This document shows, one piece after another, positions 29,139-36,558 of a DNA stretch of 64,000 nt (its first letter is position 1; each line of letters starts with the position of its first letter). Below the pieces are notes generated by a model. That model was not told where the DNA came from and did not search any database. It saw nothing but the letters and a program-made list of their open reading frames with translations. The DNA is from Echinicola shivajiensis (GTDB lineage Bacteria > Bacteroidota > Bacteroidia > Cytophagales > Cyclobacteriaceae): assembly GCF_018642165.1 (NCBI RefSeq), contig NZ_JAHHZM010000002.1, forward strand, positions 124,001 through 188,000. Reading direction: 5' to 3'. A program made the translations under genes and the position numbers.

Positions 29139-30107
29139 TTAAAAAGCTACGCTTTTAAGTTTCAAACCTGCTTTTTCATCTAGCCCAAAGGCCAGGTTAT
29201 AATTCTGGACAGCTTGCCCTGAGGCCCCTTTTAAAAGGTTGTCAATGGCTGAATAAACTACCAATTGTCCTTCCTCTTTTTTCAGGTGAACAATGCACTT
29301 ATTGGTGCTTACCACCTGTTTAAGGTCAATGTCCTTTTCTGAAACGTGCGTAAATGGCGCATCGGCATAGAATTCCTTATAAACTTTATAGGCATCTTCT
29401 AAAGTGCCTTCGTATGGAAAGTATGCAGTGATCCAAATGCCACGGGAGAAATTGCCCCTGTAGGGTACAAATAGTAAGTTCTGGTCAAAGCCGTCCTGCA
29501 ACTGCCCAAAAGTCTGTTTGATTTCTTTTAGGTGTTGATGGGTAAATAGCTTATAAACTGACACGTTCTGGTTTCTCTGGCTAAAATGAGTGGTTTCACT
29601 CAGCTTTTTGCCCGCACCAGTACTTCCAGTGATTCCGGTAATATGGATGTCATTTTTGGCCAATCCAGCAGCTATGGCAGGCACCAAGGCCAATTGGATA
29701 CCAGTGGCAAAACAGCCTGGGTTGGCAATGCGCTTGGCGCCTTTATTTTTAGAGGCATTGATCTCTGGAAGCCCATAAAGGAAGCCGTTGGATTCATCTC
29801 TGAAATCGGTGCTCAAGTCGATGATGACGGTATTCTCATCGAATTTGTTCTCTTCCAAAAAAGACTTGGCTTGTCCATGGGGCAAGCCCAAGAAGACGGC
29901 GTCCAAACCTTCAGTTTTTACTTCATCCGTGAAGATCAAATCGGAGTCACCGATCAGATCTGGGTGTACTTCATCTATTTTTTTGCCTTTTTGGCTATTG
30001 CTATGGATGTATACCAATTCACAGTTGGGGTGGTTTACCAAAATTCTTAGCAATTCCCCTCCAGTATATCCCGCAGCGCCAATAATGGCCGTTTTAATTT
30101 TAGTCAT
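29139..30107 (-). CDS. argC: N-acetyl-gamma-glutamyl-phosphate reductase
   Basis: A 322-residue NADPH-dependent reductase for the third step of arginine synthesis, making N-acylglutamate semialdehyde. AIIGAAGYTGGELLRIL at residues 8-24 is the dinucleotide-binding motif, and ANPGCFATGIQLAL near 130 holds the catalytic cysteine; THQHLKEI near 190 may supply the active-site histidine. Its start overlaps the end of argG by 8 bases, suggesting translational coupling. Confidence 0.96.
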   Translation of the reverse strand: MTKIKTAIIGAAGYTGGELLRILVNHPNCELVYIHSNSQKGKKIDEVHPDLIGDSDLIFTDEVKTEGLDAVFLGLPHGQAKSFLEENKFDENTVIIDLSTDFRDESNGFLYGLPEINASKNKGAKRIANPGCFATGIQLALVPAIAAGLAKNDIHITGITGSTGAGKKLSETTHFSQRNQNVSVYKLFTHQHLKEIKQTFGQLQDGFDQNLLFVPYRGNFSRGIWITAYFPYEGTLEDAYKVYKEFYADAPFTHVSEKDIDLKQVVSTNKCIVHLKKEEGQLVVYSAIDNLLKGASGQAVQNYNLAFGLDEKAGLKLKSVAF

Positions 30108-31299
30108 TTTCTAAGGTTTGGTTCACTTTGTGGAAAATAGCTGTTTGGTTGCCAAGGATTTTGGTGAATCCTTTAACATCTTCAGCAGTATAACCCTTAT
30201 TCATTTCACCATAGCTGCCGAATTTGGCAGACATCAAATCATGTTCGGACTCAATACCAATTAATTGGAATTGATAAGGTTTCAAAGTCACTTTTACGGT
30301 ACCCGTAACGAAGGTTTGAGTATCCTGGAGGAATGCTTCCAGGTTTCTCATTACAGGATCCAGATAATGTCCCTCATGAAGGTGGTTGCCATAGAATTCG
30401 GAAATCTGGTTTTTCCAGAAAGTCTGCCATTTGGTCAAAGTGTGTTTTTCCAATAGCTGATGGCCCTTAATAATGATCAATGGAGCAGCAGCCTCAAAGC
30501 CTACACGCCCCTTGATACCAATGATGGTGTCACCAACGTGGATGTCACGACCAATGGCATAAGGATCAGCCAATTCCTGAACTTTCAAGATGGCGTCTAC
30601 AGGATTATCGAAATTTTGTCCATTGACACCTTTTAGCTCTCCTGATTCGAATTGCAAGGTGATGTTCTCAGGTTCTGTTTTAGTTAATTGGGTAGGGTAG
30701 GCCTCTTCTGGTAAGGTATCACCAGAAGTAAGGGTTTCCTTACCACCAACAGATGTTCCCCAAATACCTTTATTGATGGAATAGGCTGCTTTTTCGAAAT
30801 TCATTTCCACACCGTGCTTTTTCAGATATTCGATTTCGGCCTCGCGGCTCAATTTCAAATCACGGATCGGGGTAATGATTTCGGCTTCAGGAAGGATGGT
30901 TTGGAAGATCATGTCAAAACGCACCTGATCATTACCAGCACCAGTACTTCCATGAGCTACAGCTTTTGCTCCGATTTTTTTAGCATATTCTGCGAGGGCC
31001 TTGGCCTGAAGGATCCTCTCAGCACTAACAGAAAGCGGGTAGGTTTGGTTTTTCAAAACGTTACCAAACACCAAGTATTTTATGACTTCATTATAATAGG
31101 TTTGAGTAACATCCAAAACCTCAAATGAAGCAATCCCCAGTTTTCCTGCCCTTTCTTCGGTGGCTTTTAACTCTTCTTCGCTGAATCCGCCAGTGTTTAC
31201 CAATACGGCATGAACTTCATAACCTTTTTCTTGGGACAAGTGAATTGCGCAAAAAGTGGTGTCCAAACCACCGCTATATGCTAAAACTACTTTTTTCAT
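30100..31299 (-). CDS. argG: argininosuccinate synthase
   Basis: A 399-residue ATP-dependent ligase joining citrulline and aspartate. VVLAYSGGLDTTFC at residues 3-16 is the N-type ATP pyrophosphatase PP-loop with the SGGLDT signature, and AHGSTGAGNDQVRFD near 116 is the second conserved block, contacting citrulline and ATP. Length agrees with the family. It is the second gene of the operon, three bases after the argA-like GNAT gene. In the acyl-citrulline route its substrate is free citrulline released by ArgE. Confidence 0.97.
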   Translation of the reverse strand: MKKVVLAYSGGLDTTFCAIHLSQEKGYEVHAVLVNTGGFSEEELKATEERAGKLGIASFEVLDVTQTYYNEVIKYLVFGNVLKNQTYPLSVSAERILQAKALAEYAKKIGAKAVAHGSTGAGNDQVRFDMIFQTILPEAEIITPIRDLKLSREAEIEYLKKHGVEMNFEKAAYSINKGIWGTSVGGKETLTSGDTLPEEAYPTQLTKTEPENITLQFESGELKGVNGQNFDNPVDAILKVQELADPYAIGRDIHVGDTIIGIKGRVGFEAAAPLIIIKGHQLLEKHTLTKWQTFWKNQISEFYGNHLHEGHYLDPVMRNLEAFLQDTQTFVTGTVKVTLKPYQFQLIGIESEHDLMSAKFGSYGEMNKGYTAEDVKGFTKILGNQTAIFHKVNQTLEND

Positions 31300-31301
31300 T
31301 T

Positions 31302-31976
31302 TTATATTAATTCTAACGTTTTATTGGTCTTTTTTTTTATGCCTGTGAAGACGGCACGCTTCATACGCACTAGTCGCTCAAACAGGCTTAGGTTTTTGTC
31401 AAAATCCTTGCGCATGGCCACTTCTTTTTTCTTTTGATCCTTAGGAACATAAAGCATGGCTGTGCAAAGGCAATTGCTGCGGTTCTTGCTTTTTAGGATT
31501 TCATAGTTGACACAACTCTGACAGCCCTTCCAGAATTCCTCATCGTCGGTTAGGTCTGAGTAGCTGACCGGTACATATCCCAATTCAGAGTTGATTTTCA
31601 TCACGGCAGCACCTGTGGTCAACCCAAATATTTTAGCATCTGGGAATTTACTACGGCTAAGCTTGAAAACCGCTTTTTTGATTTCACGGGCAAGGCCTGA
31701 TTTTCTGAAATTAGGGGAAACGATCAGTCCTGAATTGGCCACAAACTTCCCATGGCTCCATGCTTCAATATAGCAGAAACCAGCCCATTCTCCAGTTTTG
31801 GATAGCGCGATCACAGCTTTTCCTTCCCGCATCTTTTGAGTGATGTATTCAGGGGAACGTTTGGCAATGCCTGTTCCTCTGGCTTGGGCGGAAGTAGCCA
31901 TTTCATCCACAATTTCTTGGGCATATTTACAGTGCTGCTCTCCGGCAGGCTGTATGATAAATTGACTTTTTGTCAT
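31302..31976 (-). CDS. GNAT acyltransferase, probable N-acylglutamate synthase of the arginine operon
   Basis: A 224-residue Gcn5-related acyltransferase at the head of the arginine operon. The acyl-CoA region is VANSGLIVSPNFRKSGLAREIKKA near residues 75-98, including the R/Q-x-x-G/A pyrophosphate turn. A C-terminal extension has four cysteines, CQSC and CLC, that could bind zinc. No classical argA or argJ is present in the operon, so this enzyme most likely makes N-acetyl- or N-succinyl-glutamate, starting the pathway. The acyl donor is unresolved. The long structured leader upstream suggests control at this gene. Confidence 0.82.
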   Translation of the reverse strand: MTKSQFIIQPAGEQHCKYAQEIVDEMATSAQARGTGIAKRSPEYITQKMREGKAVIALSKTGEWAGFCYIEAWSHGKFVANSGLIVSPNFRKSGLAREIKKAVFKLSRSKFPDAKIFGLTTGAAVMKINSELGYVPVSYSDLTDDEEFWKGCQSCVNYEILKSKNRSNCLCTAMLYVPKDQKKKEVAMRKDFDKNLSLFERLVRMKRAVFTGIKKKTNKTLELI

Positions 31977-32121
31977 GTTTGGTATTTATCGAGGGAGTCG
32001 TGATTGGCTCTAGTTCCCGACATTGTTTTGCCAACTGATTGACTCCTGTAAGTAATAAAGAAAATAAATTTGATTTGGGTAGAAAGACATCCGCGTGAGA
32101 TATCCATAATAATAGCAGGGA

Positions 32122-32241
32122 CTAGGCCCTAAAAAGACTCCTGAAGTCTTTCCTTATTGAAAAAGTAGGCATAGCAATGCTGTTAATGGATAGGATATCC
32201 ATTGAAGTACTGTGCGCTGCTATGTTGATTAAATGACTCAT
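32122..32241 (-). CDS. candidate leader peptide of the arginine operon (39 codons)
   Basis: An ATG at 32241 opens a 39-codon frame ending in TAG at 32122-32124. It begins MSHLINIAAH and ends FSIRKDFRSLFRA. Arginine (all AGG) occurs only at codons 30, 34 and 38, that is, three times in the last ten codons. The first AGG is directly before the 5' arm of a terminator-like hairpin. A ribosome stalled there for lack of charged arginine tRNA would cover that arm. No Shine-Dalgarno sequence is seen, which is usual in this phylum. The frame may also be chance; conservation in related genomes is untested. Confidence 0.4.
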   Translation of the reverse strand: MSHLINIAAHSTSMDILSINSIAMPTFSIRKDFRSLFRA

Positions 32242-32256
32242 TGTTCTAATGCGGTA

Positions 32257-32287
32257 CAAATGTTCGAATTAATGGTGAAATAAACAA
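32257..32287 (-). promoter_or_regulatory. candidate promoter of the arginine operon
   Basis: On the minus strand TTG (complement of 32285-32287) is followed after 20 bases by AACATTTG (complement of 32257-32264), close to TTG-N19-TAnnTTTG with one mismatch in the TA pair. It ends 15 bases before the leader ORF and gives a leader of about 280 bases. Confidence 0.4.
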
Positions 32288-32558
32288 AATATTTTAATAG
32301 AAATTTTATTAAAGCAAGGATGTGTATAGGCTTTGACCTGAGTTCTTCATGGTTCAAATAATTATATTTTGAAACTCAAGAGTGGGCTTCAATAGATTGT
32401 TTGGTAATAAATTGGATTGAACGATGGTTTTAATCCGATTTTGGACTAATAGTCTATTGTCCAATACTTTATTTGTTTGGGTGTTGGGGTAGGATTATAT
32501 TATAAATATTTTTAAAATCTAAAAAATTGACTTAAATTGTCAAAAATATAAAAGTCAA
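32288..32558. other. upstream spacer between the arginine leader and the Fic gene
   Basis: These AT-rich bases separate the divergent arginine and Fic transcripts. No ORF or RNA gene was recognised, and no exact -7 box was found near the Fic start. Confidence 0.35.
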
Positions 32559-33629
32559 ATGGAGACATTAGCAGCTGTTTTGATGGATAGTAGGGAAAGG
32601 CGAGCACTAGCTTTAAAGGAAGTGGTAAGTCTGACAGGTATAGATGCAGGATTGCTCAGCAAGTTTGAGCGCGGAAAAAGGTTGCCATCAGAAAAAAACC
32701 TGATAAGTTTGGCGGAAGCCTATGAATTGTCATTTACTGATTTGAAGAAGATATGGTTGGTAGAGAAAGTGTTGAACTTAGTACAGTATGAAGTGGATTC
32801 TGCTGAAATACTGGCATTGGCAGAAAGTAGGGTAGAATACCTTGCAGGGAAGCAATCACTAGTACTCCAAAAGATTCCATCTGAAATTTTATCCAAGTTG
32901 GAAAAGGTGGATATGCTTAAAGAAAAATGGCAAAGTAGAAGACCATTGGGAGCAGTTCAGCTTAAAAAGATGAAGGAGTACTTTAATGTGGCTTATACCT
33001 TTGAAAGTAATAGAATTGAAGGAAATACTTTGACCTTGCAAGAAACCCATTTGGTAGTAAATGAAGGAATTACCATTGGTGGTAAGTCCATGAGAGAACA
33101 TTTGGAAGCTATCAACCATGCCGAGGCAGTTGAATATTTAGAGAAGTTGGCTTCTGATAAGGTGGAGCTTTATAAAAGGAGTCTTTTAGATCTGCATTAT
33201 TTGGTCTTAAAGGGGATAGATAAAGAAAATGCTGGCAAATATCGTTCTGTTCCTGTGAGGATTAGTGGTAGTCAGCATGTTCCGCCTCAACCTTATTTGA
33301 TAGATAAAATGATGGAGGACTATTTCCTGCATTACCAACAACAAAGGAATGTACTGCATCCAGTGCTTTTGGCTGCAGAACTTCATGAGCGTTTGGTGAG
33401 TATTCATCCTTTTGTAGATGGAAATGGAAGGACCAGTCGATTGATTATGAATTTGATCCTGGTCAGTAATGGGTACACCATTGCCAATTTAAAAGGAGAT
33501 AATGCATCTAGGCTTGCTTATTATCGTGCTTTGGAAGCTGTGCAAGTGAACAATGATCCAGTTCCATTTTATCATTTGGTAACAGATGCTGTTTTGGAGT
33601 CTTTGGAGCAACATTTGGAGATGGTTTAG
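32559..33629 (+). CDS. Fic-family protein with N-terminal helix-turn-helix
   Basis: A 356-residue protein expected to transfer AMP (or another nucleotide) to a protein hydroxyl. An XRE-type helix-turn-helix lies at about residues 12-60 (KEVVSLTGIDAGLLSKFERG). The Fic core motif HPFVDGNGRTSR at 283-294 is intact, with catalytic His283. SNRIEG at 150-155 fits the inhibitory motif (S/T)xxxE(G/N) placed before the Fic core, so this is a class II, self-inhibited Fic. The helix-turn-helix suggests it also binds DNA and may control its own gene. No small antitoxin gene is adjacent. Target is unknown. Confidence 0.92.
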   Translation: METLAAVLMDSRERRALALKEVVSLTGIDAGLLSKFERGKRLPSEKNLISLAEAYELSFTDLKKIWLVEKVLNLVQYEVDSAEILALAESRVEYLAGKQSLVLQKIPSEILSKLEKVDMLKEKWQSRRPLGAVQLKKMKEYFNVAYTFESNRIEGNTLTLQETHLVVNEGITIGGKSMREHLEAINHAEAVEYLEKLASDKVELYKRSLLDLHYLVLKGIDKENAGKYRSVPVRISGSQHVPPQPYLIDKMMEDYFLHYQQQRNVLHPVLLAAELHERLVSIHPFVDGNGRTSRLIMNLILVSNGYTIANLKGDNASRLAYYRALEAVQVNNDPVPFYHLVTDAVLESLEQHLEMV

Positions 33630-33633
33630 TTAA

Positions 33634-33667
33634 GATAAAGGTAGTTTTATTATTTGGCACCTTTATC
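33634..33667 (+). terminator. hairpin terminator after the Fic gene
   Basis: GATAAAGGT (33634-33642) pairs perfectly with ACCTTTATC (33659-33667), five bases after the Fic stop codon. The following sequence is T-rich but broken, and the minus-strand side also faces the small convergent zinc-ribbon gene. Confidence 0.6.
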
Positions 33668-33693
33668 CTTTATAGGGTGTTTTAATCTGTTTT

Positions 33694-33849
33694 TCACAAC
33701 AGATACATAAGAATAAAAAGAATAGCCAACAGAATAGCGGCCCATTGAAAGAGTGGGCTACGTTTTGGAAACTCATATTTGCAAATGGGACATTCTTTTG
33801 CTTTGGCATCTACCTCCATCGCACACGAGGGACATTCTCTAGTTTTCAT
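33694..33849 (-). CDS. 51-residue zinc-ribbon membrane protein
   Basis: An ATG at 33849 opens a 51-codon frame ending in TGA at 33694-33696. The N-terminal half, MKTRECPSCAMEVDAKAKEC and then PICKYEF, holds two CPxC knuckles spaced 10 residues apart, the pattern of a zinc ribbon. The C-terminal 20 residues (WAAILLAILFILMYLL) form one membrane helix. So the protein is probably a small inner-membrane protein with a cytoplasmic zinc knuckle. Such proteins occur in many bacteria without known function. It is convergent with the Fic gene and divergent from the FrnE-like gene. Confidence 0.72.
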   Translation of the reverse strand: MKTRECPSCAMEVDAKAKECPICKYEFPKRSPLFQWAAILLAILFILMYLL

Positions 33850-33909
33850 ATAATTTTTGAACTCAAACGCTTCAAAATTGATTTACCATTAAGATAATCA
33901 AAATTAACT

Positions 33910-34623
33910 ATGAAAATAGAAATCTGGTCGGACATCATGTGTCCATTTTGTTACATCGGAAAAAGAAGATTGGAAGCTGCACTGGAGGAATTTCCTCATA
34001 AAGACAAGGTGCAGGTGGAGTGGAAAAGTTTTTTGTTGAATCCTGAAATGAAAACTGAACCTGACAAAAGCATTGCTCAGTATTTGGCAGAAACCAAAGG
34101 TTGGAGTTTAGAACAGGCTGAAGAGGCAGGTGAGCAGGTAGCAGCAATGGCTAAGGAAGAAGGTCTGGATTATGATTTCAGTAAAGTGGTTGTTGCCAAT
34201 GCTAGAAAAGCACATAGACTTTTGCAGTACGCAAAAATAAGTGGTAAAGGTGATGCCCTAAAGGAGAGGTTGTTTCATGCTTATTTTACTGAAGGTGCCA
34301 ATATGGATGATGATGCCACCTTGATCCTCTTAGCTAAGGAGGTTGGATTGGAAGTGGAAAAAGCTGAGGCTGCCATACAGTCTGCTGATTATGATGCAGC
34401 TGTTAACCACGACATCTATGAATCCCAGCAATTAGGGGTGAGAGGTGTTCCTTTTTTTGTACTGGACCAGAAGTATGGTGTTTCCGGAGCACAGGCAAAA
34501 GAAACTTTTAGCCAGGCATTGGATACTGCTTGGAAAGCTTATGAAGCGGAGAGAGCTCCTTTAAAATCTGTTGAAGGAACTGAAACAGGCAGTGCCTGTG
34601 ATATTGAAGGAAATTGTGATTAA
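33910..34623 (+). CDS. DsbA-family oxidoreductase, FrnE type
   Basis: A 237-residue thioredoxin-fold protein with a helical insertion. IWSDIMCPFCYIGKRRLE at residues 5-22 holds the CPFC redox motif, and GVRGVPFFVLDQKYGVSGAQ near 176 holds the cis-proline loop (GVP) that faces it. There is no signal peptide, so it works in the cytosol, as FrnE proteins do; the Deinococcus FrnE acts as a disulfide isomerase in stress response. A C-terminal pair of cysteines (SACDIEGNC) may be a second redox or metal site. The gene has its own terminator. Confidence 0.9.
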   Translation: MKIEIWSDIMCPFCYIGKRRLEAALEEFPHKDKVQVEWKSFLLNPEMKTEPDKSIAQYLAETKGWSLEQAEEAGEQVAAMAKEEGLDYDFSKVVVANARKAHRLLQYAKISGKGDALKERLFHAYFTEGANMDDDATLILLAKEVGLEVEKAEAAIQSADYDAAVNHDIYESQQLGVRGVPFFVLDQKYGVSGAQAKETFSQALDTAWKAYEAERAPLKSVEGTETGSACDIEGNCD

Positions 34624-34655
34624 TGTAAATTTTGTGATTTAGTGTTAGAATATTA

Positions 34656-34689
34656 GAAAGGTGGGGCTTGAGTTCCACCTTTCTTTTTT
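34656..34689 (+). terminator. rho-independent terminator of the FrnE-like gene
   Basis: GAAAGGTGG (34656-34664) pairs with CCACCTTTC (34675-34683) around a 10-nt loop, followed by six T residues. Confidence 0.85.
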
Positions 34690-34697
34690 ACTGATAT

Positions 34698-34722
34698 TTA
34701 GGAGGATTTTAAATCTTCCTAA
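34698..34722. repeat. short dispersed palindrome, GGAGGATTT-AAATCTTCC copy
   Basis: TTAGGAGGATTT (34698-34709), a central T, then AAATCTTCCTAA (34711-34722) form a 12-bp dyad with one G-T wobble, between the convergent FrnE and serpin genes. It is one of four related copies in the window. Confidence 0.65.
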
Positions 34723-34754
34723 CTTGAGTATAATTTATACAAAGTTGAAACTTA

Positions 34755-35969
34755 TCATCTTACAAACCTCCCAGTAAAAATTATTGAGCCTGTTTTATTG
34801 TCAGTTATAAAAAATATAAAAGGGCGACTGGCATGGAATTGCTTTATCGTCTTTTTGGGCTTGGATCCTAAGCCGCTGTAGCCAACAATCACCATTTTAT
34901 TTAAGGAAGCTGCTGTGGCTTCACTGTTTATTTCATTGGTTTCAAAAGTGGTCTTATGGATGATTTCACCTATTTTCAAAGAATCTTTGCTTGAAATACC
35001 GCTGAAATCTGCTTTGTCAGAAAACATTAAAGAATAACCCATCTTTTTAATGTCCTTGATCGGGTTGATCTCGGATTCAATCTTCATTTTTGGAAGGGTC
35101 AACTTAATCTCTTCTTCAGCACTTAGGCTGTCTATTTTTGAAAGGTAATCCAGGTTGATCTTTTCCTCCAATTCCAAGAGACTTTTATGACTCTTTGGTA
35201 AAAGTACCATCATAGAGTATTGATTGGATTGATAAGGAATATGAATAGCCTGAAGTTCTGGATCTTCATAATACTGGTAATTGGACTGATTATACATAAA
35301 GTCTATACTAACCATTTCCTTTGTAATGGTATAAAATAGGCTCAAAGAATTCCTGTTGGCTTCAAATGGCTTTTCCCATTGTCCAAAAAAATAAATTGCA
35401 TTCAAAAGGCTCAATTTGACATTTTTCCCTAATCCATTTAATCTCTTTATTTTGTTTTGGGTTTTGTTTGATAACCAGTCATTTAACTTTTGGTTGGGAT
35501 CCGTATTATTACCCATGTTAAAGCTAAAGACATCGGCCATATAGTCTGTCTGAATTTTATCTTTGTATTGGGGATTTATCTCAAAATTGTCTTTTATCCA
35601 TAAGGAGTTGGCTATGATGAGCTGGTTGTTATTGCTGCCATCATCATTTTTGATGTGCTGAGGTTGAATTTTGGGAGCTTCATTATTTGATGGTCCATTT
35701 AAACCAAAGTTTTCACTGGACTCCTTTTCAAGATTATTGATTGATAATAAACTTTCCAATTCCTGCTTGGTGGATGATCCTGCACCTTCCATGGTCATAG
35801 CTAATGCTAAATTGAGACTGTAAGGGGAAATGAAATAGTTGCTGGAATCTGGTTTGGTCGCCTTGTATATTCTAAAGGCGAAATTATTATTTGGTTCCTG
35901 GGGTGAGTTTTGAGAAAAACTATAATGTTGAATTAATAAACTCAGGATAAAAATAAAGGGCTTTTTCAT
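34755..35969 (-). CDS. secreted serpin-family protease inhibitor
   Basis: A 404-residue exported serpin with an N-terminal signal peptide (MKKPFIFILSLLIQHYSFS). ISPYSLNLALAMTMEGAGSST near residue 43 and the C-terminal HASRPFIFFITDNKTGSIIF near 379 are serpin signatures. The reactive-loop hinge EINSEATAAS near 337 has the small residues needed for insertion into the beta-sheet, so it is probably inhibitory rather than a storage-type serpin. By loop numbering the scissile region is about VIVGYSG, which would suit an elastase-like protease. It may protect the cell from host or self-secreted serine proteases. Serpins are rare in bacteria. Confidence 0.93.
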   Translation of the reverse strand: MKKPFIFILSLLIQHYSFSQNSPQEPNNNFAFRIYKATKPDSSNYFISPYSLNLALAMTMEGAGSSTKQELESLLSINNLEKESSENFGLNGPSNNEAPKIQPQHIKNDDGSNNNQLIIANSLWIKDNFEINPQYKDKIQTDYMADVFSFNMGNNTDPNQKLNDWLSNKTQNKIKRLNGLGKNVKLSLLNAIYFFGQWEKPFEANRNSLSLFYTITKEMVSIDFMYNQSNYQYYEDPELQAIHIPYQSNQYSMMVLLPKSHKSLLELEEKINLDYLSKIDSLSAEEEIKLTLPKMKIESEINPIKDIKKMGYSLMFSDKADFSGISSKDSLKIGEIIHKTTFETNEINSEATAASLNKMVIVGYSGLGSKPKKTIKQFHASRPFIFFITDNKTGSIIFTGRFVR

Positions 35970-36124
35970 AAGTTTTAAAATAATTTTTACTGACTCTAAT
36001 CTGAATAAAAAGTGATTTTTAACTAAAATTTAAGCATTGTCAAGATTTATCACCTCAAATAAGATCAAGTACATTTTGGGTTTATTTGAATTTGATTGTA
36101 AGGTAAATAATGCTGTAATCCCAT

Positions 36125-36148
36125 AAAATACCCCATGTGGGGTATTTT
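36125..36148. promoter_or_regulatory. perfect dyad with TACCCCA-TG-TGGGGTA core
   Basis: AAAATACCCC (36125-36134) and GGGGTATTTT (36139-36148) are perfect complements with a 4-nt loop. It lies in the middle of a divergent intergenic region, away from gene ends. The core TACCCCA-TG-TGGGGTA has the 7-2-7 inverted layout of NarL/FixJ-type response-regulator sites. It could also be an intrinsic terminator, since T runs flank it. Confidence 0.5.
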
Positions 36149-36210
36149 TAGACTTTGTTTGCCTAAGCCAATTATAAAAATGCCAATTAGGGAAAGTTTT
36201 AAAGTTTTTT

Positions 36211-36355
36211 ATGGCTCTCTCTCAAGTTGATAAGCTCGAAGGTCGCAAACAAAACAAAAAGAGCCAAGCCTAAAGGGGTAATTGTAGGCGGAAATGGAAG
36301 TTTAGAATCAAGTGAATCCATTGATTCGTTGATAGCATCTTTTAAAAAATACTAG
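36211..36355 (+). pseudogene. possible small gene interrupted by a +1 frameshift
   Basis: An ATG at 36211 starts MALSQVDKLEG and stops at TAA 36271. The +1 frame continues with a protein-like sequence, KPKGVIVGGNGSLES then SIDSLIASFKKY, and stops at TAG 36353-36355. The switch falls in an A-rich stretch (36248-36260). Joined, the product would be about 47 residues. It may be a decayed gene, a sequencing indel or a programmed frameshift; chance cannot be ruled out. No family is recognised. Confidence 0.3.
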
Positions 36356-36558
36356 TCCCTTAAAAGTTAATAGACTTGAATCTTTTTCATTTTGCAGAAG
36401 TTAAATTATTTGTAATGTTTGGAAAGGTAGAGCTTAGACAAGCTGTTTTGAAGAAAGGTTATAGGAAAATGATTTTTTTATGGGACTTCCAATGACTGGA
36501 GTTATGCTTACTGGCACCTGGTTTTGCCACAAATCATGAATTATTCCACCTTTCTTTA

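Larger units (their letters stand above)
31977..32290 (-). promoter_or_regulatory. structured 5' leader of the arginine operon, candidate attenuator
   Basis: About 280 transcribed bases precede the GNAT gene. Reading the minus strand, there is a nested stem (CATAGCA with TGCTATG, and AATGGATA with TATCCATT, within 32170-32224), then a terminator-like hairpin AAAGACT-TCAGG-AGTCTTT ending in TTTTT (32131-32151), and a last stem before the start codon (31994-32046: GACTCC with GGAGTC, TTGGC with GCCAA). AGGAGTC occurs twice, so GACTCC near the start codon could pair with either copy, giving mutually exclusive folds. Function as an attenuator is inference. Confidence 0.45.

Noticed and set aside
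32559-33849. Fic-small protein toxin-antitoxin pair
   Set aside because: The small zinc-ribbon gene is convergent with the Fic gene, has a membrane helix and does not resemble an antitoxin; the Fic protein carries its own inhibitory motif.
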